The notes under the pieces are model-generated. The model saw nothing but the letters and a program-made list of their open reading frames with translations. It searched no databases and was not told the origin of the DNA. Both the position numbers and the translations under genes were made by a program. A DNA stretch of 64,000 bases, from NCBI GenBank assembly GCA_006247105.1, contig CM016927.1, positions 1,054,001 through 1,118,000 on the forward strand, written 5' to 3'. Below are positions 25,377-35,200 of this stretch, in pieces. The first letter of the stretch is position 1. Each line of letters begins with the position of its first letter. The DNA is from Giardia muris. Taxonomy: Eukaryota; Fornicata; Diplomonadida; Hexamitidae.

Positions 25377-27876
25377 CCTCTTTGTCTGTTAGAGAAAAGT
25401 CAGCGAAATCGCGTAGACCATCAGACGTCACGTATGTCACACGGAGTAGAAGGTTCAATGGCGTCGGGATGGATTCCACTTTATCATTGGAATGGACGGC
25501 AACAGTCTGGGTGATTGGCTGGTTCCCAGGCCTCGTAATCTTTGAAGTCACATCACCCACCGTCACAGTAATGACCTCCTTGTGGTCCAAGATCGCACAT
25601 TGAAGCCGGGCCTTCACGGAGCAATAAAGGGCAGTGATCCGAAAGACATACTCCCGTGTCGCCTCAGAAGAGCCTAGGACTCGGGAGTATGCGATAGCAA
25701 TGACCTCGTTCTTGAAGAGGTATTCCGTGGTGTCCTGCTGAGTGCTTGAATCAGCATAAGCCTCTACGCCTTCATCGGTTCCATCTGCAACGGTTGATGG
25801 CCGTTGGATCATTGGCTCTGGTATGCTCTCAGTAATGCTCTTCGTGACACGGATACTTGGTGGGATGATACATAATGGGGCACGAAGCTTGAGGAGGGAA
25901 TGGAGCTTTGGATTCGCCAGAATCCTTCGACATTCTGCCAATCGCTGTAACACTATTGGTGATGTAACCGAATTGAGCATTGGATCGTCCAAACCTGGAA
26001 TCGTCACACCTCCTCCCATCGTCCTTGTCGCGATGGATACTCGTGTCAAGGTGGTGACAGCCAAGACGCGAGCGCAATCGTCAGACCCACGTGTGATGAT
26101 GTGGCATGCCAAGTCATTGAACCAGATGGCATCGATGTACTCGGGTGCTACCTGGGCGACATATAACGCGACGAGCAATAAGTGCTGGCGAGGTCCATCT
26201 ATGCATGTCTCCAACCTCTCCCGGAACTCCGGCCTTTGTATGGTCGTTGCGAAATACTCCTTATTCTCCTTCTGGGATGCGTCCGGGTGGGTTAGGGCGA
26301 GAGTAAGAGCGTAAATGATGGGGTTGGCCGCGTCTTTTGAGCACCGTCCCATCTTCAGAAGGACACTGAGGGCTATATCGAAGGCCTTCCGGACTTCCGG
26401 CCTAAGAAAGACGATGAGCGTTCTGATGGCCTCTCCGACGTCGCCTCGGAACGCCGTGCTGGTGCTTTGATCCATCAACTCGAGGAGCTCATCGATCAGT
26501 CCATAGGAGGTCTCCTTATCCACAAGAAGTATCAGCAGGGTTAGAATCCGTCGGTGAAGGGTACGAGACCCTTCGGCACGGAGGATATCCAGAAGGGAGG
26601 GCTGTAACGCTTGGAGATTGGCCGTCGTACGTGTTACTCGAATGAACCAGATAAATGCACCGATAACGGATGAGAGGATGAAGCCAGTGGCCGATCGTAG
26701 AGTTTCCGAGAGCTGGTCTAATAGGGTCTGCATGATGTAGATATAGTCCTCACGCCGGATAAAGTCCGGTGGGATATAGACCAGGAGTTGTAGAAGCTCA
26801 ATTCGGAGTCCGGTGATAATGGCGGAGGAGGCCTTAGAGATGCTTAGTTCAGCGATGAGGTGTCGTAGGGTTCTTCGGACATATCCCCGTGCCTCCTCTG
26901 TGAAGAGGGAGACGTAGGCCTCAGAGTAGTTCGGAAGAGGTAATCCGGTTGGGCCAATAATCCCCTCCAAGATGTCAGTCCCTTGCTCCTGGACGACGGT
27001 GACGTTTGCAAACCGCATAAGAAGGTCGCGCCTCAGCCTCGTCCGAGACGTGAGGGTGCTTGAAGACTCATGGTCTCCACCCTTCTCGTTCGAGAGGATC
27101 GACCCGGCTATGAAGGCCGCCCGTATGAAGGAGAGGAGGCCGACCTGGAGTGCAGGGTCATTGCAGCCGGAGATCTCATATGTCTTTTCAGATGATGATG
27201 ATGATGCGTTCAGTCGAGTAAGTACTCGGAAGAGATGATATATTACGTCAGAAAGAGCACATGCGAACGCTGGATACGAGTCCAGAATGTACTTTCCTAG
27301 GATGCAGCCGGTTAGGACGAGAGAGTGTACCCGATTCCGTAAGGAGTCAAGACACACCTCCTGTGCCTTTGGGGCAAGCTTGGGTACCTCACGCACGATA
27401 CTACAAAGGGCCATCATCGCCTTCTTTCGGACGTAAATGCTCGCGTTGCTAGTAACTATGGAAATGACAGGGTCGAAAAGGGTCTCACACATGCTTGGCG
27501 CGGTTACCGAGGCCGCCGCATGAAGGACCACGGCGACCTTATATTGCGATGGGTTTGTGAGGGAGTTGAGTAAGGAGTTTGTCGTCATGACGAGTCGTTC
27601 AGGAGTATGCACTAGCAACGTGAGGGCAAGCATCGCAAGGCGTCTATCAGCATGTAACTTGGCCACCCCACAAAGCTCAACCACCCCGTGCTCCGCCCAG
27701 CTTACGTCATACCGCCAAAGGTATGCAAATAGAAGCCGTGCAAGATAGTCTGAGAGAAGGTCCGGGCACTTCATCTTCAAGCCAGCTCGGATACGCGCCA
27801 GCTCGAGCTCGACGACCTCACGCTCCTGCGATGGCGTCTTCGCAGTGCGAACCCGCCGAACAAAGTCCTCGGCCAT
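25369..27876 (-). CDS. AP-1 clathrin adaptor gamma-adaptin-like large subunit
   Basis: An 835-aa adaptin. The N-terminus FVRRVRTAKTPSQEREVVE matches the gamma-adaptin opening, followed by helical solenoid repeats (ASIYVRKKAMMALCSIVREVPKL and ISGCNDPALQVGLLSFIRAA, the latter equivalent to ISGxxDPFLQV in gamma). A hinge with polar sequence lies around residues 670-715. The last 120 residues resemble a small beta-sandwich ear. The size fits gamma (about 820) better than alpha (about 940). The role is clathrin-coated transport between the trans-Golgi/ESV system and peripheral vacuoles. The start codon at 27876 shares two bases with the divergent gene's ATG, and the stop overlaps the next gene. 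Confidence 0.85.
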   Translation of the reverse strand: MAEDFVRRVRTAKTPSQEREVVELELARIRAGLKMKCPDLLSDYLARLLFAYLWRYDVSWAEHGVVELCGVAKLHADRRLAMLALTLLVHTPERLVMTTNSLLNSLTNPSQYKVAVVLHAAASVTAPSMCETLFDPVISIVTSNASIYVRKKAMMALCSIVREVPKLAPKAQEVCLDSLRNRVHSLVLTGCILGKYILDSYPAFACALSDVIYHLFRVLTRLNASSSSSEKTYEISGCNDPALQVGLLSFIRAAFIAGSILSNEKGGDHESSSTLTSRTRLRRDLLMRFANVTVVQEQGTDILEGIIGPTGLPLPNYSEAYVSLFTEEARGYVRRTLRHLIAELSISKASSAIITGLRIELLQLLVYIPPDFIRREDYIYIMQTLLDQLSETLRSATGFILSSVIGAFIWFIRVTRTTANLQALQPSLLDILRAEGSRTLHRRILTLLILLVDKETSYGLIDELLELMDQSTSTAFRGDVGEAIRTLIVFLRPEVRKAFDIALSVLLKMGRCSKDAANPIIYALTLALTHPDASQKENKEYFATTIQRPEFRERLETCIDGPRQHLLLVALYVAQVAPEYIDAIWFNDLACHIITRGSDDCARVLAVTTLTRVSIATRTMGGGVTIPGLDDPMLNSVTSPIVLQRLAECRRILANPKLHSLLKLRAPLCIIPPSIRVTKSITESIPEPMIQRPSTVADGTDEGVEAYADSSTQQDTTEYLFKNEVIAIAYSRVLGSSEATREYVFRITALYCSVKARLQCAILDHKEVITVTVGDVTSKITRPGNQPITQTVAVHSNDKVESIPTPLNLLLRVTYVTSDGLRDFADFSLTDKEDE

Positions 27877-27877
27877 G
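27874..27877. promoter_or_regulatory. Overlapping divergent start codons (CATG)
   Basis: The ATG of gamma-adaptin (minus strand) and the ATG of the signal-peptide protein (plus strand) overlap by two bases in the tetramer CATG. If both starts are right there is no intergenic DNA at all, and each promoter lies within the other's coding sequence. The T-rich 'gggtttttcttcttctg' just inside the plus gene would be the A-rich promoter for adaptin. Confidence 0.4.
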
Positions 27878-29101
27878 CTATGGGTTTTTCTTCTTCTGAG
27901 TAGTCTTCCATTCCGACTAGGAGACGAGATCCTAGAGAATGCGCTGATCCGGCCACCCACCTGGCAACATGTGCACCGGTGCCAGCCTCAATGCCTTGCC
28001 AGAGATCTTCAATCACCACTCCCATTTCGAAGTCAAACAGGTTTTATCGTCATCCATGATGGGCATCTCCCTCCTATGGTGCAGAGTATGTTGGAGACTA
28101 GCCTGACATGTCCATACATGTATCTCTCAACCGTTGACACATACCTTCTGATTAAGGATGAAGCGTTAAGGATTCACTTGAACAGACTTCAGACTAGACA
28201 TGAGAAGCTAGTGCTTATCGACTTGCTTTGGGATGGGTCGAATAGGGAAGAAGACCAAGCAAGCGTTCGTATCTTTTCGAGCTATCCTAGTCTCAGCACG
28301 GTACCCAATAGTGAGCTATTGAAGTACCTTGAGAGCTATGCACTCGTACGTCTTGATAACGCTCCTTGCCAACAAGCATGGGGTAGATTCCCAAGGAATA
28401 CGAATGCCCTCTCAATTACTTGTGGGTCCTTGCCAAGTCTTGCCAGAATCCTAACTGCAATGGGGGTGTACTGCTCGCTTCATGACCGTCGTTCTGAACA
28501 AGGGACGCAAGTTTATGGCATATCTGACACCGGGACTCTTCTCGACCTGAAGCCGTCTATCATCTTTGCTGTTCTAGTCGTCCTTCACAATCATCTCGAT
28601 TGGGGCTCCCACTTACCTCTTCACCTAGCGTTTGGAACCCTATTGTTTTCCCTCCTATTAATCAGTCCTATTCACTTAGATCGCGGAGTAATCGTTTACG
28701 GACTTCTCACCCGTAACCATCGACGTCGGTGGAGCATAGATCTCTCCACCTTCATACCAAGAACCATATCATCTTGGCTCGAGAATCATAGGGTCCAGCT
28801 CATCCTGACGGGAACAAAGCCCTCCATCATTGGAACCATTGGTGGGGTAAGTCTTGTCTTCGTTTCTTGGTCCTCCAGCACCAAGATTCGACTCCTTGGA
28901 CTCGCACTTCTGGGTGTCTTCGAAACATGCAAAAATGTCAAAGCCACGCTTATTAAAGGGGTCGGAGAAACGAGCCTCGCAGTCCACCACCCCGCTCGCG
29001 CGGTTCCAGGAGGGGCCCAAGTCCTCGTCTCTACGGACACGGTCGTCGATGGCCATCCCGGAACCCACTCCTGCGCGACAAGAATCGACAGAACCCGATA
29101 G
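27875..29101 (+). CDS. Hypothetical signal-peptide, multi-span membrane protein (408 aa)
   Basis: The N-terminus MLWVFLLLSSLPFRLGDEI is a clear signal peptide, which supports the ATG at 27875. About 200 lumenal-type residues follow, then four hydrophobic segments: about 226-240 (SIIFAVLVVL), 248-268 (LAFGTLLFSLLLISPI), 312-331 (IIGTIGGVSLVFVSW) and 336-350 (IRLLGLALLGVF). Signal peptide, lumenal domain and four spans recall Ost3/Ost6-type oligosaccharyltransferase subunits, but I see no thioredoxin CxxC, and Giardia is thought to rely on Stt3 alone, so this is only a topological analogy. The last 55 codons overlap the next gene in another frame (28935-29101) and look unstructured. Confidence 0.65.
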   Translation: MLWVFLLLSSLPFRLGDEILENALIRPPTWQHVHRCQPQCLARDLQSPLPFRSQTGFIVIHDGHLPPMVQSMLETSLTCPYMYLSTVDTYLLIKDEALRIHLNRLQTRHEKLVLIDLLWDGSNREEDQASVRIFSSYPSLSTVPNSELLKYLESYALVRLDNAPCQQAWGRFPRNTNALSITCGSLPSLARILTAMGVYCSLHDRRSEQGTQVYGISDTGTLLDLKPSIIFAVLVVLHNHLDWGSHLPLHLAFGTLLFSLLLISPIHLDRGVIVYGLLTRNHRRRWSIDLSTFIPRTISSWLENHRVQLILTGTKPSIIGTIGGVSLVFVSWSSSTKIRLLGLALLGVFETCKNVKATLIKGVGETSLAVHHPARAVPGGAQVLVSTDTVVDGHPGTHSCATRIDRTR

Positions 29102-31640
29102 CATCTTTTCCGATAGTGACGAGCGATTCCCCTCCTACACAGAGGTCGTCGATGCGATTCAAACGCTTTGTTTAGCTGGAATTTCTAGCATTTCACAACG
29201 ACCGGGACGTAGGATGAGTACAAACGTCCCCTCGCGCGAAAGCACCGATCATCCCTTCCTCGAAAGCTTCAGTTGGAAACCAACACAGCGAATGGAAGGG
29301 GACTTTGAGAACGATCGTCAAGGCACATCCGTACGGAAACGGAAGAGACAACCCAGTCTCGCCTTTAGTCGTAACCTACTTGAGAGTGATGGGCCGCTCA
29401 ACATGCGGACGATTCGTCGTAGTCCGATGTCTGGCTTGCTTAACATCTCTTTGTCCTATGATCAGCCGAAGCTAGCATCTGCGCTCGAATATACCGCAAA
29501 AGGGGGTGATATTATTGAGGCAAGTGAAGAGTGTGGCCCAACCGATACCCCCAGCATCAATCCTTGCCTTAGCATTCTGGATGAATACCCCGCTCTGGGT
29601 CAACGCACTTCCGACATTAATACGTCTGACTCATATAGTACCTCATTGGAGAGCTTATCGGAGGTCGAGAAGCAAGCAAGAATGGTGACTATGACTGGCA
29701 CGCAGAACCTTTCCAAGGACCAGAAGCAGGGCAGTAAGTCCACACGCCGGAAGCATTCGTGCTCGAAGCACCTCAAGGCGGTCTATCGGATTCTGGACCA
29801 GATGCGTTGCGATTACTTGGACCTTAGTCAACGGTACGATGCAGAGTTGCAGAAGAAGGACGAGAAGATATCTAGCCTTGAACAACAAGTCAGCTCGCTC
29901 GTCGATAGCATCTCCCCGTCGATGCGGAAGACCGTGGTCATGCACTCGGCCGACGAGCTGGAGATGAACGATGACTCCCGTCTATGCCTTAAAAGCGCCT
30001 TTGATCTAATCGATGTATCAGAGAGGGAGCTAGAAAAGGGTGAAGACGCTACCTCGAGTACCAATATCTCGCTCCCTCATAAGGCACCACCATCATCTGC
30101 CCATGTTCCGCAACAACAACAGCAACAACAATATCCCCCCAATGGCGCCTTCGAGACCAGTGGTACCGATGATATGTTATCGTCTAGGGTGATACCCGTG
30201 CATCCAGGAGCCCCTCGTCAACTCCATGCTACCTCGACCTCCGCGATTGCATCGTCCGAGTCGAACATGTTTAATGCCTGGACAGACTTTTCCCATAGAG
30301 ATTACTCCACTCAAGGCTTCAACCCTAGACTTTACTCCTCGAACTCCCAACTCATTGAAATGCGTACACATGGGCCTGAGGAGTCCAGGGTTGAACCATC
30401 ACCAACAAGTCCTCGCTTTCTTGAAGAACCAGACCCCTCATCCATCTTCTCTCCTTTACAACCACAACGTCAGCACCGTGAACGCCATAATGAACGCTAT
30501 CCACCATCCAGTGACCTGGATGAGATCCCAAAGGTCAATGTGCGATGTGAGACTACTGCAGATCCTAATACAAAGAATTGTGCCGAATTGAAGCTGGAAG
30601 CCGTTGATGAAAAGGAAAATAAAGCGAGTGAGCAGAACCCTAGTGATGCTTCACACTCCTTGACCTCATTTGCATCAAATGGCCATCAAGCTTCTACTCG
30701 TCGTACCACTTTGAAGCCGAAATTCTTTGGACTATTAACACCACTTTTCATCACAGATAGCTTCTTGAGCGAGGCACAGATGCTTCGGGCGCATACCATC
30801 AAGGCTGCGAACGCCATCTTCGCGGTCCCCTCGTTATATCGGAATAGTGGGGCCAACTATGAGGCTATCACAAAGGACCTCTTCACAATGTTAGAAACGG
30901 AGGACAGTCCCTTTTGGAGGTTCCCTTACTATAGCGCTTTCTTCCTTCTGGCCTACTTTTGTGCGTTTGGGCACTACGCGCTCAAGAATATTCATGAGAT
31001 CCTTCCTGCCTTTGTTGATTCCTTGCGTGAACCGGACCCCGGGCTATGTGCTGATATCATTCGAAATTGTAGGGTTTTGGCGGAGCTATTGAACGCAATT
31101 TACGGAATCCAAAGTGCGCTTGATGGGAATCCTGATCCTCTTGTCACCGCCATCAAGACTTTGTTTGATCTTCTAAAAGATTGGAGTCGAGATGTTCTTC
31201 AAGTACCAGTCCCGGTTTATCTCTCGATCGCCGTTGAAACGCTCTGTCTTAATGGTGCATTACTTCGTTCCAAGGAACCGGCGCCGCCAGGAGAGAACGG
31301 GCCAATTCCTATAACGGCTGGAGACCCTCGAAACGCGGCCAAAAAGGAATTGCAACGTATCCTTACGGAGGAGTTGACGTTTCAATTGTGTCAGATCACG
31401 ACTCTTTATCTCTCTCATTTAACGACACAGGACGAGGTCCAGATCAGTAAGCCAATTCTTTGTAACCTTGGAGCCTTGATGAATGCGGCACTCAACCTCA
31501 AGGAGAACGCGCGTCTTTCCGTCCATACCCTTTCGGATCTTCATAACGCTCTTTTCACGCTGCAAAGCGTTGTCCCAGACCTGATGAGGCTACCAAACCT
31601 GGAAAAGCGCTTCAATGATTGCAAAAGCTTGATGAATTAG
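28935..31640 (+). CDS. Large disordered/coiled-coil protein with novel helical C-terminal domain, paralogue A (901 aa)
   Basis: The start follows five A residues (AAAAATG at 28935). Residues 1-270 are S/T/R-rich and probably disordered. A short coiled coil lies near residues 270-320 (YDAELQKKDEKISSLEQQV), then a long linker with a Q7 tract near residue 395. Residues about 600-900 form a helical domain with the block FWRFPYYS followed by LLAYFCAFG, and later VPVYLSIAVETLCLNGALL. The same blocks occur in the same order in the next gene (32259-35870), which has the same overall layout. I do not recognise the domain from any named family. A structural or cytoskeletal role is plausible from the coiled coil only. 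Confidence 0.8.
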   Translation: MSKPRLLKGSEKRASQSTTPLARFQEGPKSSSLRTRSSMAIPEPTPARQESTEPDSIFSDSDERFPSYTEVVDAIQTLCLAGISSISQRPGRRMSTNVPSRESTDHPFLESFSWKPTQRMEGDFENDRQGTSVRKRKRQPSLAFSRNLLESDGPLNMRTIRRSPMSGLLNISLSYDQPKLASALEYTAKGGDIIEASEECGPTDTPSINPCLSILDEYPALGQRTSDINTSDSYSTSLESLSEVEKQARMVTMTGTQNLSKDQKQGSKSTRRKHSCSKHLKAVYRILDQMRCDYLDLSQRYDAELQKKDEKISSLEQQVSSLVDSISPSMRKTVVMHSADELEMNDDSRLCLKSAFDLIDVSERELEKGEDATSSTNISLPHKAPPSSAHVPQQQQQQQYPPNGAFETSGTDDMLSSRVIPVHPGAPRQLHATSTSAIASSESNMFNAWTDFSHRDYSTQGFNPRLYSSNSQLIEMRTHGPEESRVEPSPTSPRFLEEPDPSSIFSPLQPQRQHRERHNERYPPSSDLDEIPKVNVRCETTADPNTKNCAELKLEAVDEKENKASEQNPSDASHSLTSFASNGHQASTRRTTLKPKFFGLLTPLFITDSFLSEAQMLRAHTIKAANAIFAVPSLYRNSGANYEAITKDLFTMLETEDSPFWRFPYYSAFFLLAYFCAFGHYALKNIHEILPAFVDSLREPDPGLCADIIRNCRVLAELLNAIYGIQSALDGNPDPLVTAIKTLFDLLKDWSRDVLQVPVPVYLSIAVETLCLNGALLRSKEPAPPGENGPIPITAGDPRNAAKKELQRILTEELTFQLCQITTLYLSHLTTQDEVQISKPILCNLGALMNAALNLKENARLSVHTLSDLHNALFTLQSVVPDLMRLPNLEKRFNDCKSLMN

Positions 31641-32258
31641 AAGGAGGGCTCTGGGGCTAGCGAGAACCATCTCCCCTCCTGGCTTCTGGTGCTCTTGCTT
31701 CGGAATTGCTGTTATCCTATAGCTTCATTTTCCTTGAGGGACTGTACGTCCCTCCCTCCATCGAGGTGGAGGACGTCACGGTAGAATTCGTTTAGGTATT
31801 CTTACTACTCCGCTCTTGTATTAAAGAGAGCTCCATTCGGACTTAATGCTCCTAGACAGGAGTCGAACAGCTTGTCTTTATTCCTCTTAAAAGGTAAAGC
31901 TACGCAAATATAGGAGTTGGCGTACACGTCAGTCCCGCAATAGGATATGACTGACGAGGCCGTTGCAGAGGGGATTTCAACGACTCTTTAGCCTCTCAGC
32001 ACCCCCTGACATGCACTCCTCACCCCATTATACTGCCAACTTCACCCTTTGAGGTAAGCAAGCAGGACTATGGGCTGATCTCACCTTCTCCCTTTGAAGA
32101 AGATTAATCACTTGTCCACTCATCTGGGTTTCCTACGATGACAGAGCTCAAGCCCAGCTGATCACTATACTACCACCCTCCTACCGCCATCCTCTTACCC
32201 CATTGGCCCCACTTTCACTCGTCTGGAACTAAATGTGGTCCTCCAAAAACGCAAAAAT
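31641..32258. other. 618-bp region without a recognised gene
   Basis: Lies between the two tandem paralogues. No convincing coding frame. Two adjacent hairpins occur: GGGAC/GTCCC at 31738-31742 and 31748-31752, and CCTCCA/TGGAGG at 31755-31760 and 31767-31772. An A/T-rich stretch 'ctcttaaaaggtaaagctacgcaaatatagg' follows near 31890. The right end holds 'ccaaaaacgcaaaaat' before the paralogue B start. An RNA gene or the decayed remnant of a third copy is possible, but I cannot show either. Confidence 0.45.
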
Positions 32259-35200
32259 ATGCCACCTCTCACGTCGCAGTTCGCTCGCCAGCGCGTGAAT
32301 GTGGGCCGCCTCGCCGACTATGACGCTGATCCACATGGAGGACTACGTACCCGCCAGTCCCGTATCCCCTCGCGCCAGCCGCAGCCCCGAGGGTCATCTG
32401 CTAGACGGCCGCCCCAAAACTCCGTGCGCGAGCGGGAGGCGGCCCCGACTCACACGGCGCCGTCATATTCCCGCCGGTCGACGGGCCAATGGTCGACAAA
32501 GAGAACACAGCGGGCAATTGGGCCTGTCACTCGCGAGAGACAGCCCGCTCGGCGCCCCACCATCCCCGAGGAGTCCTATAGTGAGAGCTACTATAGTGAG
32601 AGCTATTATAGCGACAGTGGCGTGTCTGACGATGCGGCCAGAGGAGTGGAGCCCTCAAAGGGAGGATACATGCTCCTCGATGATCTTCTTGGACTCCTCA
32701 AGTCTGAGTCGACAAACGTGCCCGGGAACCGCGAGCTAAGCGAGCAGAACTTCGAGAGCGTTGTTCATCAGTCTCTCTCGAGTTCCCATACCCTTGCAGA
32801 GTCCGAAGTCAACGCGCCCATCTCAATGATTGGGTCCTCTCGTGCACGGTCAGTTGAGTCGTCTGCCATCATGGCTGCTGGCCCGAACATCACGCTTCCT
32901 GGGACGACGAGGCCGCAGCCGACGACAACGAACTTTATCGAACATAACAGGCTGATGGCGTCGCATCCATACAATGCCGCGAACAATCGTCAGGTTGTGG
33001 CTGTGAAGAAGGGGTCAAACTCCCATTCAAACGTTCAGGTCTTTGTCCCTGAACCACCTCAGGCCCAGGCTGGGGTCCGAAAGAGTTCAACGCATACTCC
33101 CGACATCTCGATCATTGCGGGAGAGAAGGCTGACCAGGGAGCTGGTCCTTTGAACTCCTCCGCCATCTCCGCCTCAGGGTCTCGGCCAAACTCCGCCCAT
33201 GCTCCGGAACCCGAGAAGCCCGTCAAGAAGTTCACCCTCTTGAAGAACTCGGTTCGGTATCGCCAACTATTGGAGCAGGCAGATGGGGCCATCACGGTGA
33301 CTCAGAACGGCGGGGCCATCCGGCCATCGTCGGGTAGTTCGCGCCGTCCTACGACCATCCATATGCCTATGAATGCGCCAGGAAGCTCCAAGCGAAGCGA
33401 CACGCCCCCACAGGAGGCGATGCTCCAGAGCCTTGTGCAGTCCATCAGCTCCCCCTCGACCAATGTGACAGATATCCTCAGCACCTTCAAGGAGAGGTAT
33501 AGGGCCATGCGAGCCGAGAAGAAAGAGCTGGAGAAGCAGCTTGGGGAACTGAGGCAGACGCTTGGCATGGAACGTGTCGAGCTTCAAAGCGCCCGCCAAC
33601 AGATCGAGCATCTTGAGAGCACGAAAGCCGAGATGCGCGCCGAGTTCCGTCACATCCTCGATGAGAAGGAGAAACTGATTTGCCAGTTGAGTATCGCCCT
33701 CGAACACGCCAATAAGGCACAATCCTCCTTCACAGAATACGCGGCTTCCAGTTCCAGACTCTCCTGTGACCAGGATGCGGTCTATCGGGATGCATATGCG
33801 CGCGCTAGGACTGAGGTATTGCGCGAGCTGAAGGAAAGCGGGCTGATCCAAGCCGATACCCCGATTCAAGGGATTTCCGAGAAGAAACCCGTCCCTACGG
33901 GCTCAGAAACAACTGGGAGGAAGCCTCCTGTCACAGGTGGCGTCGATGAGAGTAGTGCCGATGAGCACCCTCGGCCCGATGTTTCAAAGGCGAACACGGA
34001 CTTGAATATGCCTGAGATGTACACGATGCATAAATCCAGGAGTTCATCAGCTCCCACTCGCGAGAGCTCGATATCTCAACAGCCTCTCCAGCCGGAGGAT
34101 CCTCTCGAGAGCGTTGATGTCACAAGATCTTCAGAGGCGAGAAGTAAGCCCTTGTCGTCCCAGGAGCCAGTTGACGCGAGCATTTCGTCAACAGATGTTC
34201 ATACCGGAGAACTGAAACAACCTCGTTCGGCGACGTTATCGGAATCACCTCATGGGAGTGGTGAGTCGCCTAAGAAGCACGTCGTGATTGTCAGCCCCAA
34301 GCGATCGGCAACTGGGCGGTCGAGTGACACAGATAACTTTGTCGACGATTGGGAGACAGAATTACCAGCAAAACGGGGTCATCAGCCTGAGAGAGGTTTG
34401 CCACCGTTTGCAAGGACAGTTGCTCCTGGAGAGACAAAGCATGAGGAAGTGTTTGCCCAGAGCAAGTCCACAACACCATCAACTGTGGAATACCCACCAG
34501 ACTTCAGCGAGGACTTGAGTGGAACTGACTCAGATAGGTCTACCGAGGGAAGAGGACAAGCTCAGATGCCTTCTATCGCACCAGCTCCCATCTTGGAGCC
34601 GGCCCCCGCTCCAGAACCGAAGTCGGTACCCATTGTGGAAAGAGACTTTATAGCACCTCCAGCAAAGAAGTCAGCGGAGGCCATTGAGACTGTAATAACG
34701 ACGGCCGAAGATGCACCGTCGAATCCGGATTCTTCTGTTCGCGAGGAGTCCGCCTTTAAGATAAAGCGACCGGTCCCAGAAATGCTACCTGCTAGTGACT
34801 CAGATCTTAGCTTCGTTCAGGCGGTCCCCGACATTTCCTGCCTGATGGCGGAGACGAGTGTCCAGAACCTCAGTATGCTCCCTACGCCTGCCAGCATGTC
34901 ACTCATGCCAACCACCGACGAACGGACCGCGTCTGAGATGCTCCGCAGTGGGCCTGCTGACCTACCGACGGAAGCCGTGGTTGATATGCTTGTCGAGGAC
35001 ACCTATTATGGGAACTTCATCCCGGTCTTCATGAATATAGCCGAGTTCCCTGAAGGTGGAGAGGCCCTTTGCCAGTTAGGAGTTAACATCGCTAACTGCA
35101 TATATGCAAACGCAAGCATCGAGCTCAACTCGATCTCACAGGCCACCGAACTTTCCGCTGAGTTGTTGGCGTTGATCAACGATCAGATGAGCGTCTTCTG

